Positions 52,299-60,915 of a stretch of 64,000 nt of DNA are shown in pieces (the stretch's first letter is position 1; the number at the start of each line of letters is the position of its first letter). The stretch is from positions 53,939 through 117,938 of the forward strand of contig NZ_RCUX01000011.1 of NCBI RefSeq assembly GCF_003667565.1, read 5' to 3'. Position numbers and translations under genes: made by a program. The notes below the pieces were generated by a model that saw only the letters and a program-made list of their open reading frames with translations, did not search any database and was not told where the DNA came from. This DNA comes from Mycetocola tolaasinivorans (GTDB lineage: Bacteria; Actinomycetota; Actinomycetes; Actinomycetales; Microbacteriaceae).

Positions 52299-52626
52299 CA
52301 ACCCTCCTCACACTGATAACGGCACCCTTCGGCCCCTGGTTGGGGTGAGGCCAGTTCCTGGTCTCTCCCTCGACCTCATAGACCTTCCCCCGGGCGGTTA
52401 TCCGGTCTCGATGACCGGGCTCTTTACCCATCGGAAAGTAGATCGTTGGCTCCACGATTACCCGGTCATGGCCAGGCATCCGAGGTTCCGACGACGAGCC
52501 TTCATCGAGCGCGTAAATCCCCAACCTCTGCGGGGGAAGATACTCGCCAATGGGTTCGCCGTGCGGATCCGTGCCGGCCTGCTTGAACTGCTCCCAGAGC
52601 ACGTACTCCGAAACGCGGCGGCTCAC
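52291..52626 (-). CDS. Head completion / stopper protein
   Basis: 111 aa, third of the four small connector genes. Beta-rich (VIVEPTIYFPMG, ITARGKVYEVEGE), like the phage stopper proteins that seal the head-tail channel. GTG start overlapping the preceding TGA. Call rests on order and size. Confidence 0.65.
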   Translation of the reverse strand: MSRRVSEYVLWEQFKQAGTDPHGEPIGEYLPPQRLGIYALDEGSSSEPRMPGHDRVIVEPTIYFPMGKEPGHRDRITARGKVYEVEGETRNWPHPNQGPKGAVISVRRVDG

Positions 52627-53045
52627 GCAGGCCCCACATAGAACGGTGAGGACTTCGGGATCAGATCAATCGAGAACGCCCCGCCGCGCACGCCCTGCAG
52701 GCTTGCAAGCTCGCTTGCAGTGGGTTCCAAACTCCCGGGGACATCCCCGCCATATGTTTCCGACTCCGTAAAAGGGCCGGTGGTGGTGTTGCGTTGACGG
52801 GTGCCGGTGGGATTTCGGAAAACCCGGGTGACCATCGACACCACAACGTCTTTCGCTGTTTCCAGCAAGTCGGTGAGTGGTGGCGTGAGCTCGGCTTCCC
52901 GATCGATGCGTTCTTGCAGGTCCGGCACCCGGAACCGGATAGCGCGCTCGGCACGGCTGATCCAGATTTGAATCAGCGCGTCGTCGTCCGGTGCACCCTC
53001 ACCGATCCAGGAGCCTGTTACGTCGTCAGGCTGTGCCCAAGACAT
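52623..53045 (-). CDS. Head-tail adaptor (Gp19/Gp15/Gp42-like)
   Basis: 140 aa. Helical N-terminus (LIQIWISRAERAIRFRVPDL, TPPLTDLLETAKDVVVSMV) followed by RVFRNPTGTRQRNTTTGPFT, a pattern shared by adaptor proteins that bind the portal ring in actinophages. AAGGGG precedes the ATG. A strong hairpin (53062-53089) separates it from the gene upstream. Confidence 0.75.
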   Translation of the reverse strand: MSWAQPDDVTGSWIGEGAPDDDALIQIWISRAERAIRFRVPDLQERIDREAELTPPLTDLLETAKDVVVSMVTRVFRNPTGTRQRNTTTGPFTESETYGGDVPGSLEPTASELASLQGVRGGAFSIDLIPKSSPFYVGPA

Positions 53046-53061
53046 GTTTCCCCTTCCGCTG

Positions 53062-53089
53062 AGGCGGGGCCGGGAGACCGGCCCCGCCT
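53062..53089 (-). terminator. Hairpin between capsid-side and connector genes
   Basis: 12-bp perfect stem AGGCGGGGCCGG with loop GAGA-type; no U tract, so partial termination or 3'-end protection of the capsid mRNA is likely. Confidence 0.6.
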
Positions 53090-53093
53090 GCGT

Positions 53094-53330
53094 TTAGTCG
53101 CTCTTGCGCGGGCGTCCCGGCTTGCGCTTGGCCGGCTCCGGCTGGCCGGGCTCTTCGGGAGCGGGATCGCCCTCGACTGCAGGGTCGGCCTCGGCGGAGC
53201 CGCCTTCCTCCGAGGGGCCGTCGTCCGGCTCCGGCTGGCCGGGCTCCTTCCAGCCCTTGGCGAGCAGCCGCTTGAGGAAGTCGCCCTCGGCCTCGACCTC
53301 AGTGCCCGCCGGGGACACGAGCGCGACCAT
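53094..53330 (-). CDS. Small phage protein with AT-hook-like tail
   Basis: 78 aa. N-terminal 28 residues resemble a short head-protein domain (VEAEGDFLKRLLAKGWK), the middle is acidic and Pro/Glu-rich, and the end KRKPGRPRKSD contains the AT-hook core GRP flanked by basic residues. Start overlaps the capsid stop (TAATG). Likely a capsid decoration, head-tail or DNA-binding protein; function not known. Confidence 0.68.
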   Translation of the reverse strand: MVALVSPAGTEVEAEGDFLKRLLAKGWKEPGQPEPDDGPSEEGGSAEADPAVEGDPAPEEPGQPEPAKRKPGRPRKSD

Positions 53331-54238
53331 TAGGCACCCGCCGCGTCGTTGTACTTCACGAAGGATGCCACGTCGGCGACATCCCAGCCGTACTCGGCCT
53401 CGGCGCGGATCGCGACCAGGTTGTTTTCGAACAGCGAGACCAGCTGGCCGTCGATGGTCACGGCGGCCTGGGTGGAAACGTCGTAGGTGATACCACCGAC
53501 GACTCCCCACACGGCCTTGGTCCAGTCGCCACCGAACCCGACAACCGGGTCCAGGCCGACGCCATCGCCGAGGAACGCCTGGCGGCCCAGTACCCGGCCA
53601 CCGCGAGCGATCGCGGAGGTCTCGGTCAGGGGCGAGTCGATGAACAGCGGACGGCCGTTAGCATCCACGGCGTCGTTGAACAGCGGCTCGGCCACCGAGT
53701 CAAAGGCGAAGCCGGTCAGCTTCTTCTTGTCCGCAACGAGCAGCGACAGACCGGCGTTCAGGTCTGCGTGCAGGCCGCCCTTGGTTGCGGCCGCGGTGCC
53801 GAGAGTGACCGCCTTGGTGGTTGCCGCGAGGTAGTTCCCTGCCCCGAACGGGCTGTCGGTGCCGTGGAGCGCGGCCGCGTCGAATGCGATCGCGAACGCC
53901 TCGGCAAGGTCGGCGTACAGGTCGGTGATGTAACCGCCCGGGTTGGCTCGCACGGTCTCGGCGGAGACCACGGTGATCGCGGCGAGCTTGTGCGGCTTGA
54001 TGGTGCGCAGTGCCTTACCGCCGCTGGTGGTGGGCTTCTTAGCGCCCTCAGCCACCCAGCCCGCCTTGGGCTTGGAGGTGGTGTAGGGGATCGCGACGCC
54101 GTTCGCTCCGACAGGGATCTGTCGGGCGAGCTGCTGCGCGACCGAGCCGCGACGAACCTCGGCGAAGATATCGCCGGCCTGGTCGGGCTGAATGAACCCG
54201 GCGAAATCGCCGGTGGTGGTGGGCTTGGTCTGAGCCAT
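53330..54238 (-). CDS. Major capsid protein (HK97 fold)
   Basis: 302 aa. The layout is typical: N-arm, then SVAQQLARQIPVGANGVAIP, IKPHKLAAITVVSAETVRAN (E-loop/P-domain region), and the C-terminal LVSLFENNLVAIRAEAEYGW-like end, which is a common capsid signature. Start ATG 54238 with GGAG eight bases upstream; a longer frame lacks support. Lies just after the scaffold gene. Confidence 0.92.
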   Translation of the reverse strand: MAQTKPTTTGDFAGFIQPDQAGDIFAEVRRGSVAQQLARQIPVGANGVAIPYTTSKPKAGWVAEGAKKPTTSGGKALRTIKPHKLAAITVVSAETVRANPGGYITDLYADLAEAFAIAFDAAALHGTDSPFGAGNYLAATTKAVTLGTAAATKGGLHADLNAGLSLLVADKKKLTGFAFDSVAEPLFNDAVDANGRPLFIDSPLTETSAIARGGRVLGRQAFLGDGVGLDPVVGFGGDWTKAVWGVVGGITYDVSTQAAVTIDGQLVSLFENNLVAIRAEAEYGWDVADVASFVKYNDAAGA

Positions 54239-54260
54239 GGTTGTTACTCCTTTTCCGGCA

Positions 54261-54740
54261 TCAATTGATGCCCAGTGCCTGTTTGATAGCTGCCTCGATG
54301 CCATCGCCATTCAGCGCCAAGGCCGGGGCCTTGCCCTCGTCGGCGACGATCATCTTGGGTTCGGGAACTTCACCGCGGAAAGCGATCAGCGCATCCGCGG
54401 AGGCTTCGAGCTCCTCCCGAGTGGTACCGGCAAGCAGCGCCGCGGGAACATGAATTCCCTTCGACGGGTCCGACTTCTCGGCGGCCACGGTGGCGCGCAG
54501 ATCCTTGGACTCGAGTTCGAGCACCCGGGCCTGAGCGGCCGCGAGTGCTTCCTGCTGCTTCTGCTCGGCGCTCTTCTGAGCTTCCTCGAGCGCACCCAGA
54601 CGCTGTGCAGCATCTTCGTTAGCTTCGGCTCGAGCCTTGTTCTCCTTGGCGAACTTCTCCCACTTTCGGGCTTCTGCCTTCCAGTCGGTTTCCGTTTCCG
54701 CCGTGACTTCTGCCCCCTGCGGAGCTACCTCTTCGGCCAT
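54261..54740 (-). CDS. Scaffolding protein
   Basis: 159 aa, almost wholly helical and charged: EARKWEKFAKENKARAEANE and EAQKSAEQKQQEALAAAQAR form a long coiled coil, and the C-terminus (NGDGIEAAIKQALGIN) is a short capsid-binding-type helix. Start at ATG 54740 after GGGAGGG. Position directly before the capsid gene is standard. Confidence 0.88.
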   Translation of the reverse strand: MAEEVAPQGAEVTAETETDWKAEARKWEKFAKENKARAEANEDAAQRLGALEEAQKSAEQKQQEALAAAQARVLELESKDLRATVAAEKSDPSKGIHVPAALLAGTTREELEASADALIAFRGEVPEPKMIVADEGKAPALALNGDGIEAAIKQALGIN

Positions 54741-54760
54741 GCGGCCCTCCCTTGATAAAT

Positions 54761-54788
54761 GCCCATGCGGGCACCCCACGGTGTGGGG
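54761..54788 (-). terminator. Hairpins upstream of the scaffold gene
   Basis: Two adjacent small stem-loops (GCCC-ATGC-GGGC and CCCCAC-GGT-GTGGGG). Possible mRNA processing site between the MuF-like and scaffold genes. Confidence 0.45.
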
Positions 54789-54795
54789 AAACTGG

Positions 54796-55626
54796 TTACT
54801 TGACGTCGTGGTCTTTGCGCCACTGCGCCAACGTCGCTTTGACATCCACCGCGCCATCGCGGCGGACCTCACGCGAATCCTGATATGCCTGGTCGAATTG
54901 TTCGGCCTCGGCTGCGGCGATGCTGGCGAGCTCGGTGCCGACGAATACCGGCATGACAATGCAGCGGCAGTCATCGTGATACTTGTGATCGAGTTCGGCA
55001 GATCCACGGGCTTTGATCCCGCCACCGACCCCGCCGGCGAGGCGGCGGCCGGATGCGTCAATCCCGGTGCGGGTTGATCCTCGGCCGACGACGCCCCCGG
55101 CCGATCCTTCGGTCCGGTACACCGCGCCGCGGGAGGCCAGCATCCCGCAGAAAGCGCAGCACCCGGGGCGCGCCATCCGCTGGAATCCCACACGCACCGG
55201 GTCCCGCCGCGTGTTGCCCTCGATGACGCCGCGCGCCGAATCGAAGATCATCCGCTGGACGGCACCGCCCAGCCGGGAGAGAACACCATCGGTGTCCCCG
55301 TCTATGAGCGGGGCGACTGCCCACCGCGCCACCGCGTTCGATTGCGAACGCTGGACGCCCACCGTCTGCCCCTGCACATGGAATGTGCCACGCGCAGACA
55401 CCGCCTGCCGCAGATCCTCGTACCAGGTCGCGGCAAGGTCCCCTGAGCTGGTCAGGTAAGGACCGGCGAGGTCCGGGATCACCTCGGTGAGAAGATCCCG
55501 AACCTCGGCGACCGGAAGATCACGGACCTGGTACAGGAACCCGCGAAGGTCGCGTCGGGCGCGGTTCGACAGATGCCAGAGGTCTTGCCGATGCTGCTCC
55601 AGCTTCACCCAGTCTGGAACCGCCAT
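54796..55626 (-). CDS. MuF-like minor head protein
   Basis: 276 aa. Contains the phage Mu gpF-type signature: CAFCGMLASRGAVY and later HKYHDDCRCIVMPVF, with paired Cys/His typical of the domain. N-terminal half helical. Located between portal and scaffold, as usual. May ride inside the capsid and be injected. Confidence 0.85.
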   Translation of the reverse strand: MAVPDWVKLEQHRQDLWHLSNRARRDLRGFLYQVRDLPVAEVRDLLTEVIPDLAGPYLTSSGDLAATWYEDLRQAVSARGTFHVQGQTVGVQRSQSNAVARWAVAPLIDGDTDGVLSRLGGAVQRMIFDSARGVIEGNTRRDPVRVGFQRMARPGCCAFCGMLASRGAVYRTEGSAGGVVGRGSTRTGIDASGRRLAGGVGGGIKARGSAELDHKYHDDCRCIVMPVFVGTELASIAAAEAEQFDQAYQDSREVRRDGAVDVKATLAQWRKDHDVK

Positions 55627-55638
55627 ACGGATGACCTC

Positions 55639-57192
55639 CTAGTCGTCGCTCTGCTTGATCGTGATCGGCGAGCCGGGGATAAACTTCAACCCCGGGAGCC
55701 CTACACGGTTTGCGGCTTCGTCGGCCTCGACCCCCGCACGGCGAAGGACGCCGAGCGCGTCCGCCTTAGCCTTGAGGATGTTGGCCTGGTTCAGCTCGTC
55801 TTCACCTGCAGATGCCCCGGCCTCGGTGGGAGCGTTCGGCCCTGCGGTGCGCAGGGCCTCGGTGAGCTGCGCGGAAGCGAGACGGCGCTGCTCAGCCTCG
55901 AGGAGCGTGATCTGCTCCGAGGTGAGGCCCGCATACTGCCGACCGACCCGTGACGCAGCAAACGCAGGATCCACCGAGGACAGCTTCACGTAAGCATCCG
56001 CTCGCGCGGTCGGTGACACGATCGCTGGGTCTGTGAATTGGGCCGAAAGGCGCATCATCTCCGACGGCACCTCGGTGAGCCCATCACGCAGCATCACACT
56101 GAACTGCATGGCCTGGACCGCGCCGAAGCCCCACATTTTGTTTCCGTCTCGAGTTTTCGTGATTAGCGATTCCTTCGCCGCGAAAATGGCGTCAGCCGAC
56201 GACGGGTTGGACGAATCAGCGAACTGCACTTCCAGGTCCTGGTCATCGGCAAAGAGGCTCTGCCACATCCGCAGCTGCTCGGTGTGAGGCTGCGGCGAGG
56301 CACCGGTAAAGCGGTGCAGCTGCGGCGACTTCGGATCCGCCGGGTCTACATCGAGGGCCTTGATCCGGCCCATGATCGCGTTCCAACGGTCGCCGCCGGC
56401 GAACTGAGACACGTCTGCGCCGAACAGCCAGTATTCCGGCGCGGAATAGAACTCGCTCGAAACTTCGGCGCGAACGATCGACCGCAGGGCGGCGTCGCTG
56501 AAATACATCGACGCGCCCGTGATCCGAGAGGTGCCCAGAGGCCGGCCCAGGTTGAAGCCGTGCACGAGCGGCGCAACCGATGTGCGCCCGATCTTATTCG
56601 GACGCCCCTCGACCTTGTACCCGCGCTGCTGCCTCGTGAACGTCAGCACCTTTTCAGGGGTCCACATGATGCCCCGAGTGATCTGCCCCTGGTCGTTGGT
56701 GTCGATCACGGACAGGAAGCCGGCGAGGGCCCGGCGTCGCGGATCCCAAATCGCGGCGGAGGTTTCAGCGGTCCGGGCAAGCATCATAATCTCAGGCTCG
56801 CCAGACTGGGTGTCGCCCTCGCTCACGGTGAGGAACGAGGTGCCGTGGATCGCACTCGAAACCTTCGCCGCCCCGAACTCGACTGCGAACCGGTTCTCGA
56901 ACTGGATTTGATCGAGCCCGAACGCGTCCTCGCCGCCGCTGGGTGAAACGAACCCGTCGAACTCGGACCGGTCAGTGACGGCACGGACGCCCTTGGCCGT
57001 CCACCCGAGCAGCGCCCCTATGTTCCGCATCTGCGGCGGCAGCGAGATTCCGAAATCCCTGAGCGCCGCTTCCCCGTCGAACCGGACCGTGCGCTCGAGG
57101 TTCCGCGCCTTACGCGAGTTCCAAACCTGGACCAACCGGCCGAGGAGGTTCGCGTCCGCATGATCCAGTGCAACGTTCAACGACCCGATCAA
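55639..57192 (-). CDS. Portal protein
   Basis: 517 aa (SPP1 gp6-like portal). Recognisable stretches: IGALLGWTAKGVRAVTDR, a beta-rich wing with FLTVSEGDTQSGEPE, and the stem/clip region with FADDQDLEVQFADSSNPSSA. The TTG start at 57192 overlaps the terminase stop (TTGA); the longer frame to 57255 lies in the terminase gene. Forms the dodecameric ring for DNA entry. Confidence 0.88.
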   Translation of the reverse strand: MIGSLNVALDHADANLLGRLVQVWNSRKARNLERTVRFDGEAALRDFGISLPPQMRNIGALLGWTAKGVRAVTDRSEFDGFVSPSGGEDAFGLDQIQFENRFAVEFGAAKVSSAIHGTSFLTVSEGDTQSGEPEIMMLARTAETSAAIWDPRRRALAGFLSVIDTNDQGQITRGIMWTPEKVLTFTRQQRGYKVEGRPNKIGRTSVAPLVHGFNLGRPLGTSRITGASMYFSDAALRSIVRAEVSSEFYSAPEYWLFGADVSQFAGGDRWNAIMGRIKALDVDPADPKSPQLHRFTGASPQPHTEQLRMWQSLFADDQDLEVQFADSSNPSSADAIFAAKESLITKTRDGNKMWGFGAVQAMQFSVMLRDGLTEVPSEMMRLSAQFTDPAIVSPTARADAYVKLSSVDPAFAASRVGRQYAGLTSEQITLLEAEQRRLASAQLTEALRTAGPNAPTEAGASAGEDELNQANILKAKADALGVLRRAGVEADEAANRVGLPGLKFIPGSPITIKQSDD

Positions 57193-58709
57193 AGGATCAC
57201 CGCCTTTCGTGCGGCCGCCCCGGGAGGCTTCCGCTTCGTCGTCTTCGCGCCCCACAGGGCAAGCGAGATAGCTTCCATGGGCGTTTCATCCCCGTTTTCC
57301 ACCGTCGCGGTCCAGCCGCCACGTTTGTCTTTGTTCGTGATCGCTACCGACGCATCAAGGGCCGCTTGGCCTTCATGGTTGCGATGCGAGATGTCCCCCT
57401 GCTTTGCGAGCTCGTCAAGCATCGAGCAGGACTGCAGATATTGGGGGGTAGTCACGATATGCACTCGGAACGGCGGCACCTTGCGATCCTGCAGGAGCTG
57501 CTTGAGGACCGCCGCGCCGGCCTGGCCGCCGATAGTGATGGCCTTTGACCGCTTCCACCGCGGCATCCCGTTCACGTCCTCACAGAACCAGTCCGCGAGC
57601 GCCGTGAGCCCCTGTTCGGAATCATCGTTGGTTACATCGATCAGCTCGAGATGTGTCGGCCCGTCATGCTCGAACGCGCCAGCAAGCGCCACCCGGTCGC
57701 CATCCGCGGAAAACGCCACCCCATAGGACGGAACCCCATCCGTGGGGTACCCATCAACAGCGAGCTTTTTCCAGCGCGCGGCGGAGATATGCCGAGAACC
57801 GCCACCGACCCGGTCCCAAATACCCAGCGCTTCCCGGTTGAACGAATCATCATCGGTCAAGTTCGCGCGCATACGCTTCATCGACGCCACCGGCGTCCGC
57901 GTCGGAAACGACGGGTTCGCCTTGGCCCACTGCTTATGATCGTCCGGGTTCGCGCCCTCGTCTGCAGAGAACTCGATGTACACCGAATCCTCCGAGCGCC
58001 CAACAACCTGGCCGTCAGGTTTCTCCGCGATCGCTTTCGCGCGCCGGTTCGTAAACTCGACACCAGGGTCATTAGGCCGCGGCGGCGTCCCCATGAAAAA
58101 CAGCAGCGCGCCAGCCTCATGCTTGGACGCGTTCGCCGCGGGCACCATATCCTCGAGCGCCTTCTCCGTGAGGATCTGAGCCTCGTCGAACACTTCGATA
58201 TCAACCGAGTCGAAACCGCGACCAAACCCCTGCTCGCGGGCACCGAACATGATGACCGAGCCGTTGACGAACTGGATCTCCTGCTCGCCGTTGGTGGACC
58301 GGATCGCCTTGATATGCGGCCATATCTTCTTCTTGCGAACCATGCCCTTCATCGTCGTGAAGGTCATGGTCGAAGTCCGTGTGCGGTGCGCAGTCCAAAG
58401 AACCGTCATGTTGGGGAAAAGCACACAGAGGGCAATCACGATCATGCCGACAAAGAACGTCTTACCGACCTGCCGAGGAATCGACAACGTAATGCCGCCG
58501 ACCGTCGCCGCATAGACACCGTCTGCCGTCTTGCCGAGAGCGATCGACCCGGCACCCTTTTGCCAAGGATCAAACTCCACATCGAACTCAGCGCACTTCG
58601 CCTCCACTCGAGGCCACACCGTCGAAACGATGCCTTCGGGGAAAACCACATGCCGGGCAATATCAGACAGCTTCGGCGCTGAACTTCCCGTCTGCGACTT
58701 CCTCACCAT
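57189..58709 (-). CDS. Terminase large subunit
   Basis: 506 aa packaging motor. ATPase domain: Walker A-like SIPRQVGKTFFVG, Walker B with catalytic Glu VEVFDEAQIL, coupling motif ALLFFMGTPP. The nuclease domain follows with Asp in GVAFSADGDRVALAGAF and ELIDVTNDD. Start ATG 58709 with GAGG six bases upstream; overlaps the small subunit gene by 47 bases. Confidence 0.93.
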   Translation of the reverse strand: MVRKSQTGSSAPKLSDIARHVVFPEGIVSTVWPRVEAKCAEFDVEFDPWQKGAGSIALGKTADGVYAATVGGITLSIPRQVGKTFFVGMIVIALCVLFPNMTVLWTAHRTRTSTMTFTTMKGMVRKKKIWPHIKAIRSTNGEQEIQFVNGSVIMFGAREQGFGRGFDSVDIEVFDEAQILTEKALEDMVPAANASKHEAGALLFFMGTPPRPNDPGVEFTNRRAKAIAEKPDGQVVGRSEDSVYIEFSADEGANPDDHKQWAKANPSFPTRTPVASMKRMRANLTDDDSFNREALGIWDRVGGGSRHISAARWKKLAVDGYPTDGVPSYGVAFSADGDRVALAGAFEHDGPTHLELIDVTNDDSEQGLTALADWFCEDVNGMPRWKRSKAITIGGQAGAAVLKQLLQDRKVPPFRVHIVTTPQYLQSCSMLDELAKQGDISHRNHEGQAALDASVAITNKDKRGGWTATVENGDETPMEAISLALWGAKTTKRKPPGAAARKAVIL

Positions 58710-58905
58710 TGCCAGCCTCCGCCTCGCGAGCATCAATGGCCTCGATCTCGCGAACCGTCTCCATCAACCGCTTTGTCAGCGCCGCCAAATCACGCGCCGG
58801 CGTCTTCTCGTCCTCAACCGCCTGAGCGATCCGATCCCTCGTCGCTTCCAAGAGCTCACGAGTGGTCCCCTCACGCGCCGCAACGGACACTGAGCGTGCG
58901 ACCAT
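58663..58905 (-). CDS. Terminase small subunit
   Basis: 80 aa, helical: RELLEATRDRIAQAVEDEKT then LAALTKRLMETVREIEAIDA. Short small-subunit proteins of this pattern precede the large terminase in many actinophages. AAGGAGGTG before the ATG is a strong ribosome site. Would recognise the packaging site, probably located upstream. Confidence 0.78.
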   Translation of the reverse strand: MVARSVSVAAREGTTRELLEATRDRIAQAVEDEKTPARDLAALTKRLMETVREIEAIDAREAEAGNGEEVADGKFSAEAV

Positions 58906-59023
58906 GCCAGCACCTCCTTGGTGGAAAAAACTTCGGGGAGAGATATCTCGCTATGCCGCGGGTGCGAGCGTGGTGTGGGGGGAGGGGTGTGCCCCCTGGT
59001 GTGCCCTGTTTGGGGCTGTGTGC

Positions 59024-59323
59024 TTACCAGATTGGTGATGCGGTGACTTCTGGTGGTGTTTTTCGTTTGCGGGGCTTGTCGCGGTTGCCTCGGGATTGGT
59101 TGCAGCGGCGGCAGATGGTGCGTCCGTTTGCTGGGTCATTGGTGCCGCCTTTCGTGATGGGGATGATGTGGTCGGGTTCGGCGCTGTTGGGGAGTCGGGT
59201 TGTGATGTAGTCGAGGGGGGTTCCGCATTCGGGGCAGTTGGTGATTCCGGCTTTGCGGTCTCGTGATAGGACCTTGCTTCGGAAGCGGAGGTGTGGGGTG
59301 AGGCCCGTCCGGGATGCTGCCAT
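59024..59323 (-). CDS. HNH endonuclease
   Basis: 99 aa. The HNH core is clear: CPECGTPLDY (zinc Cys pair), AEPDHIIPITKGGTND (DH dyad), NGRTICRRCNQSRGNRD (Asn, His replaced by second zinc pair and Asn). HNH proteins next to terminase are needed for cos cleavage in phages such as HK97. GGGAGG precedes the ATG. A 118-base gap to the small terminase may hold the cos site. Confidence 0.9.
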   Translation of the reverse strand: MAASRTGLTPHLRFRSKVLSRDRKAGITNCPECGTPLDYITTRLPNSAEPDHIIPITKGGTNDPANGRTICRRCNQSRGNRDKPRKRKTPPEVTASPIW

Positions 59324-59390
59324 GGCCCCTCCCGGGTTTGTTGCCCCCCTGGGGGTTTGTTGAGGGGGTGGGGTTTATTCTGGGCTCGCC

Positions 59391-59600
59391 CTATCCGAGG
59401 ATTGCGCGCCAGATAGCGACGATGCCCCACACGATCAGTGAGCCAGCTGCTGCCGCGATGAGGCCCGCGAGGACATATGCGACGCCGCGTCCGATCGAGT
59501 TCAAGCGTGCGTCACGCCGCACTGCGTCGTTTGCGGCTGCCTCTCCAATCTTGTTGATCTGGTCGACAAGGGCAGGGTTGATGTTCTCGTTCTCGGCCAT
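59391..59600 (-). CDS. Small prophage membrane protein
   Basis: 69 aa with a hydrophilic N-terminus and one strong membrane helix near the C-terminus (GVAYVLAGLIAAAAGSLIVW). AAGGAG seven bases before the ATG at 59600. Function unknown. Confidence 0.72.
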   Translation of the reverse strand: MAENENINPALVDQINKIGEAAANDAVRRDARLNSIGRGVAYVLAGLIAAAAGSLIVWGIVAIWRAILG

Positions 59601-59604
59601 GGGG

Positions 59605-59874
59605 TTACTCCTTGGGGTAGTGGATGGTTGCGGTACCCGTGGTGTCGCCAAGGGTTACCGTCTTGCGGGGTAGAGGCTCGGGCAGGGTTGCCTCGAGGGC
59701 GTCGGCCATCTGGGTAAGGAACAGCTCGATGTCCTGGATGGGCCCGACCGTCAGCCGATAGCGGTCCAGGGTGCCGAAGAACGCGCGGTAGCATCTCTTC
59801 GCCTGGTCCGCGAGTGCCCTGGAAGCTGCACGGGCGTTCAAGATGAGTTCAATAGGATGTGGGGTGTCACTCAT
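59605..59874 (-). CDS. Prophage protein, unknown
   Basis: 89 aa, helical first half (LILNARAASRALADQAKRC) with a central VGPIQDIELFLTQMADAL. AAGGGG precedes the ATG and the next gene starts four bases after the stop. Not recognised. Confidence 0.68.
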   Translation of the reverse strand: MSDTPHPIELILNARAASRALADQAKRCYRAFFGTLDRYRLTVGPIQDIELFLTQMADALEATLPEPLPRKTVTLGDTTGTATIHYPKE

Positions 59875-59905
59875 CGCGGATCCCCTTCTCTAAGGCCAAC
59901 TGTGC

Positions 59906-60094
59906 TCAATGCAGCATGCCGAGAGTGTTCACGGCTAGCTGGTCGTTGGGGACAGTGATGTCCTGCACCATGTCGCCCCCTTGGTCCAGACCGATCATCG
60001 GTATCGCATACTGGGTGAGGCGCACACCGAGGTGGGTGAACGCGGCTGCCTCGATAGCCGCCTGGAACGCCGCGCAATCCCGCTCGCTAGGCAA
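59906..60094 (-). CDS. Prophage protein, unknown (weak start)
   Basis: 62 aa if translated from the TTG at 60094, which overlaps the end of the preceding gene. Sequence such as FTHLGVRLTQYAIPMIGLDQ does not match a known family. GAGAA before the TTG is a weak ribosome site, so the start could be different. Confidence 0.5.
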   Translation of the reverse strand: MPSERDCAAFQAAIEAAAFTHLGVRLTQYAIPMIGLDQGGDMVQDITVPNDQLAVNTLGMLH

Positions 60095-60287
60095 GGTTCT
60101 CGTACTTGGCAAGCGCGGCCTGGTAGTCGGCTTCCCGCTCGGTGTCGGAGATGCCCAGGTCGTCCGCGAGCTCGGCGATGCGTTCAATGGCGCGGTGGTG
60201 CTCGGTGATGTTATTGGCCGCGTATCTGATCTGGCCCTTGTAGTGGTCAGTCAGGGTTTCGCGGCTCTGGGCGCTGAGTTCAGCCAT
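60087..60287 (-). CDS. Prophage protein, unknown
   Basis: 66 aa, acidic and helical (ITEHHRAIERIAELADDLGI, TEREADYQAALAKYENLA). AAAGGA nine bases before the ATG. First small gene after the phage tRNA on the minus strand. Confidence 0.65.
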   Translation of the reverse strand: MAELSAQSRETLTDHYKGQIRYAANNITEHHRAIERIAELADDLGISDTEREADYQAALAKYENLA

Positions 60288-60457
60288 GATGTGGTGTCCT
60301 TTACGTGTGGGGTGATACAAAAGGTGCCGGGTTTCGCGTTTTCACGCGGGTACGGCTTTCGCATGCATGGTCTAGCCCCGTGTTTTTCGAGACTTTGTAC
60401 CATGCCAAGAGATACCCGCGGCCCTCTCCGTATGGGACAGAGAATGAGCCGTGGGCG

Positions 60458-60545
60458 TGGTGCCTCGCCCGGGATTCGAACCCGGACGCCCTCGCGGGCA
60501 AGGTGTTTTGAGCACCTCGTGTCTGCCAATTCCAACCAGCAAGGC
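60458..60545 (-). tRNA. Phage tRNA-Leu (anticodon CAA) with encoded CCA
   Basis: Class II tRNA: acceptor GCCTTGC/GCGAGGC (one G-U), anticodon stem AGGTG/CACCT with loop CTCAAAA (CAA, reads UUG), variable arm TGCCCGCGAGGGCGT and T arm CCGGGTTCGAATCCCGG. Unlike the three host tRNA genes in this window, the CCA end is encoded (60458-60460), as in many phage tRNA genes. Confidence 0.93.
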
Positions 60546-60915
60546 GATTGTGGGGCCGGGACGCCCCCAGCGATCCCGGCCCCGCCCTTACGTGGGCTAT
60601 CCGGGCGTTTCCTACCAGCGCGCGCCACGCACTCCTGAAGGTTCCCCAACATCGGTAGTCAATTACGGCCATCTCTCTCGGCTGATGCTGATCGCCCGCT
60701 CTCCGCCTCTACCCTTGCGAGCTGACGGGAGTCGGGGCGCGGTTTCCATTCGAGAGATGACCGTAAGTCTGAGTGTGCGGCCGCCTCGTGGGGCGGCCGC
60801 GAGCTCGATGCTTGGAAACATCCACGGGGTGAGCTACCCCAGCGCGGTCGGTGCTCTCGGCGCGCGCCACCGCCTCAAAACGGGGGAAGGTAGGACCCCG
60901 GCACCTAGTCCGTAA
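60546..60915. other. Non-coding gap in the prophage
   Basis: About 370 bases between the tRNA-Leu and the terminator of the HTH gene without a convincing gene. It contains a 9-bp hairpin (60777-60800, GCGGCCGCC) and should hold the promoter of the tRNA and late genes, possibly a cos or small RNA. Nothing more can be assigned. Confidence 0.5.

Noticed and set aside
60250..60672. Minus-strand frames of about 125 codons over the phage tRNA
   Set aside because: They run through the tRNA-Leu(CAA) and have no start signal.
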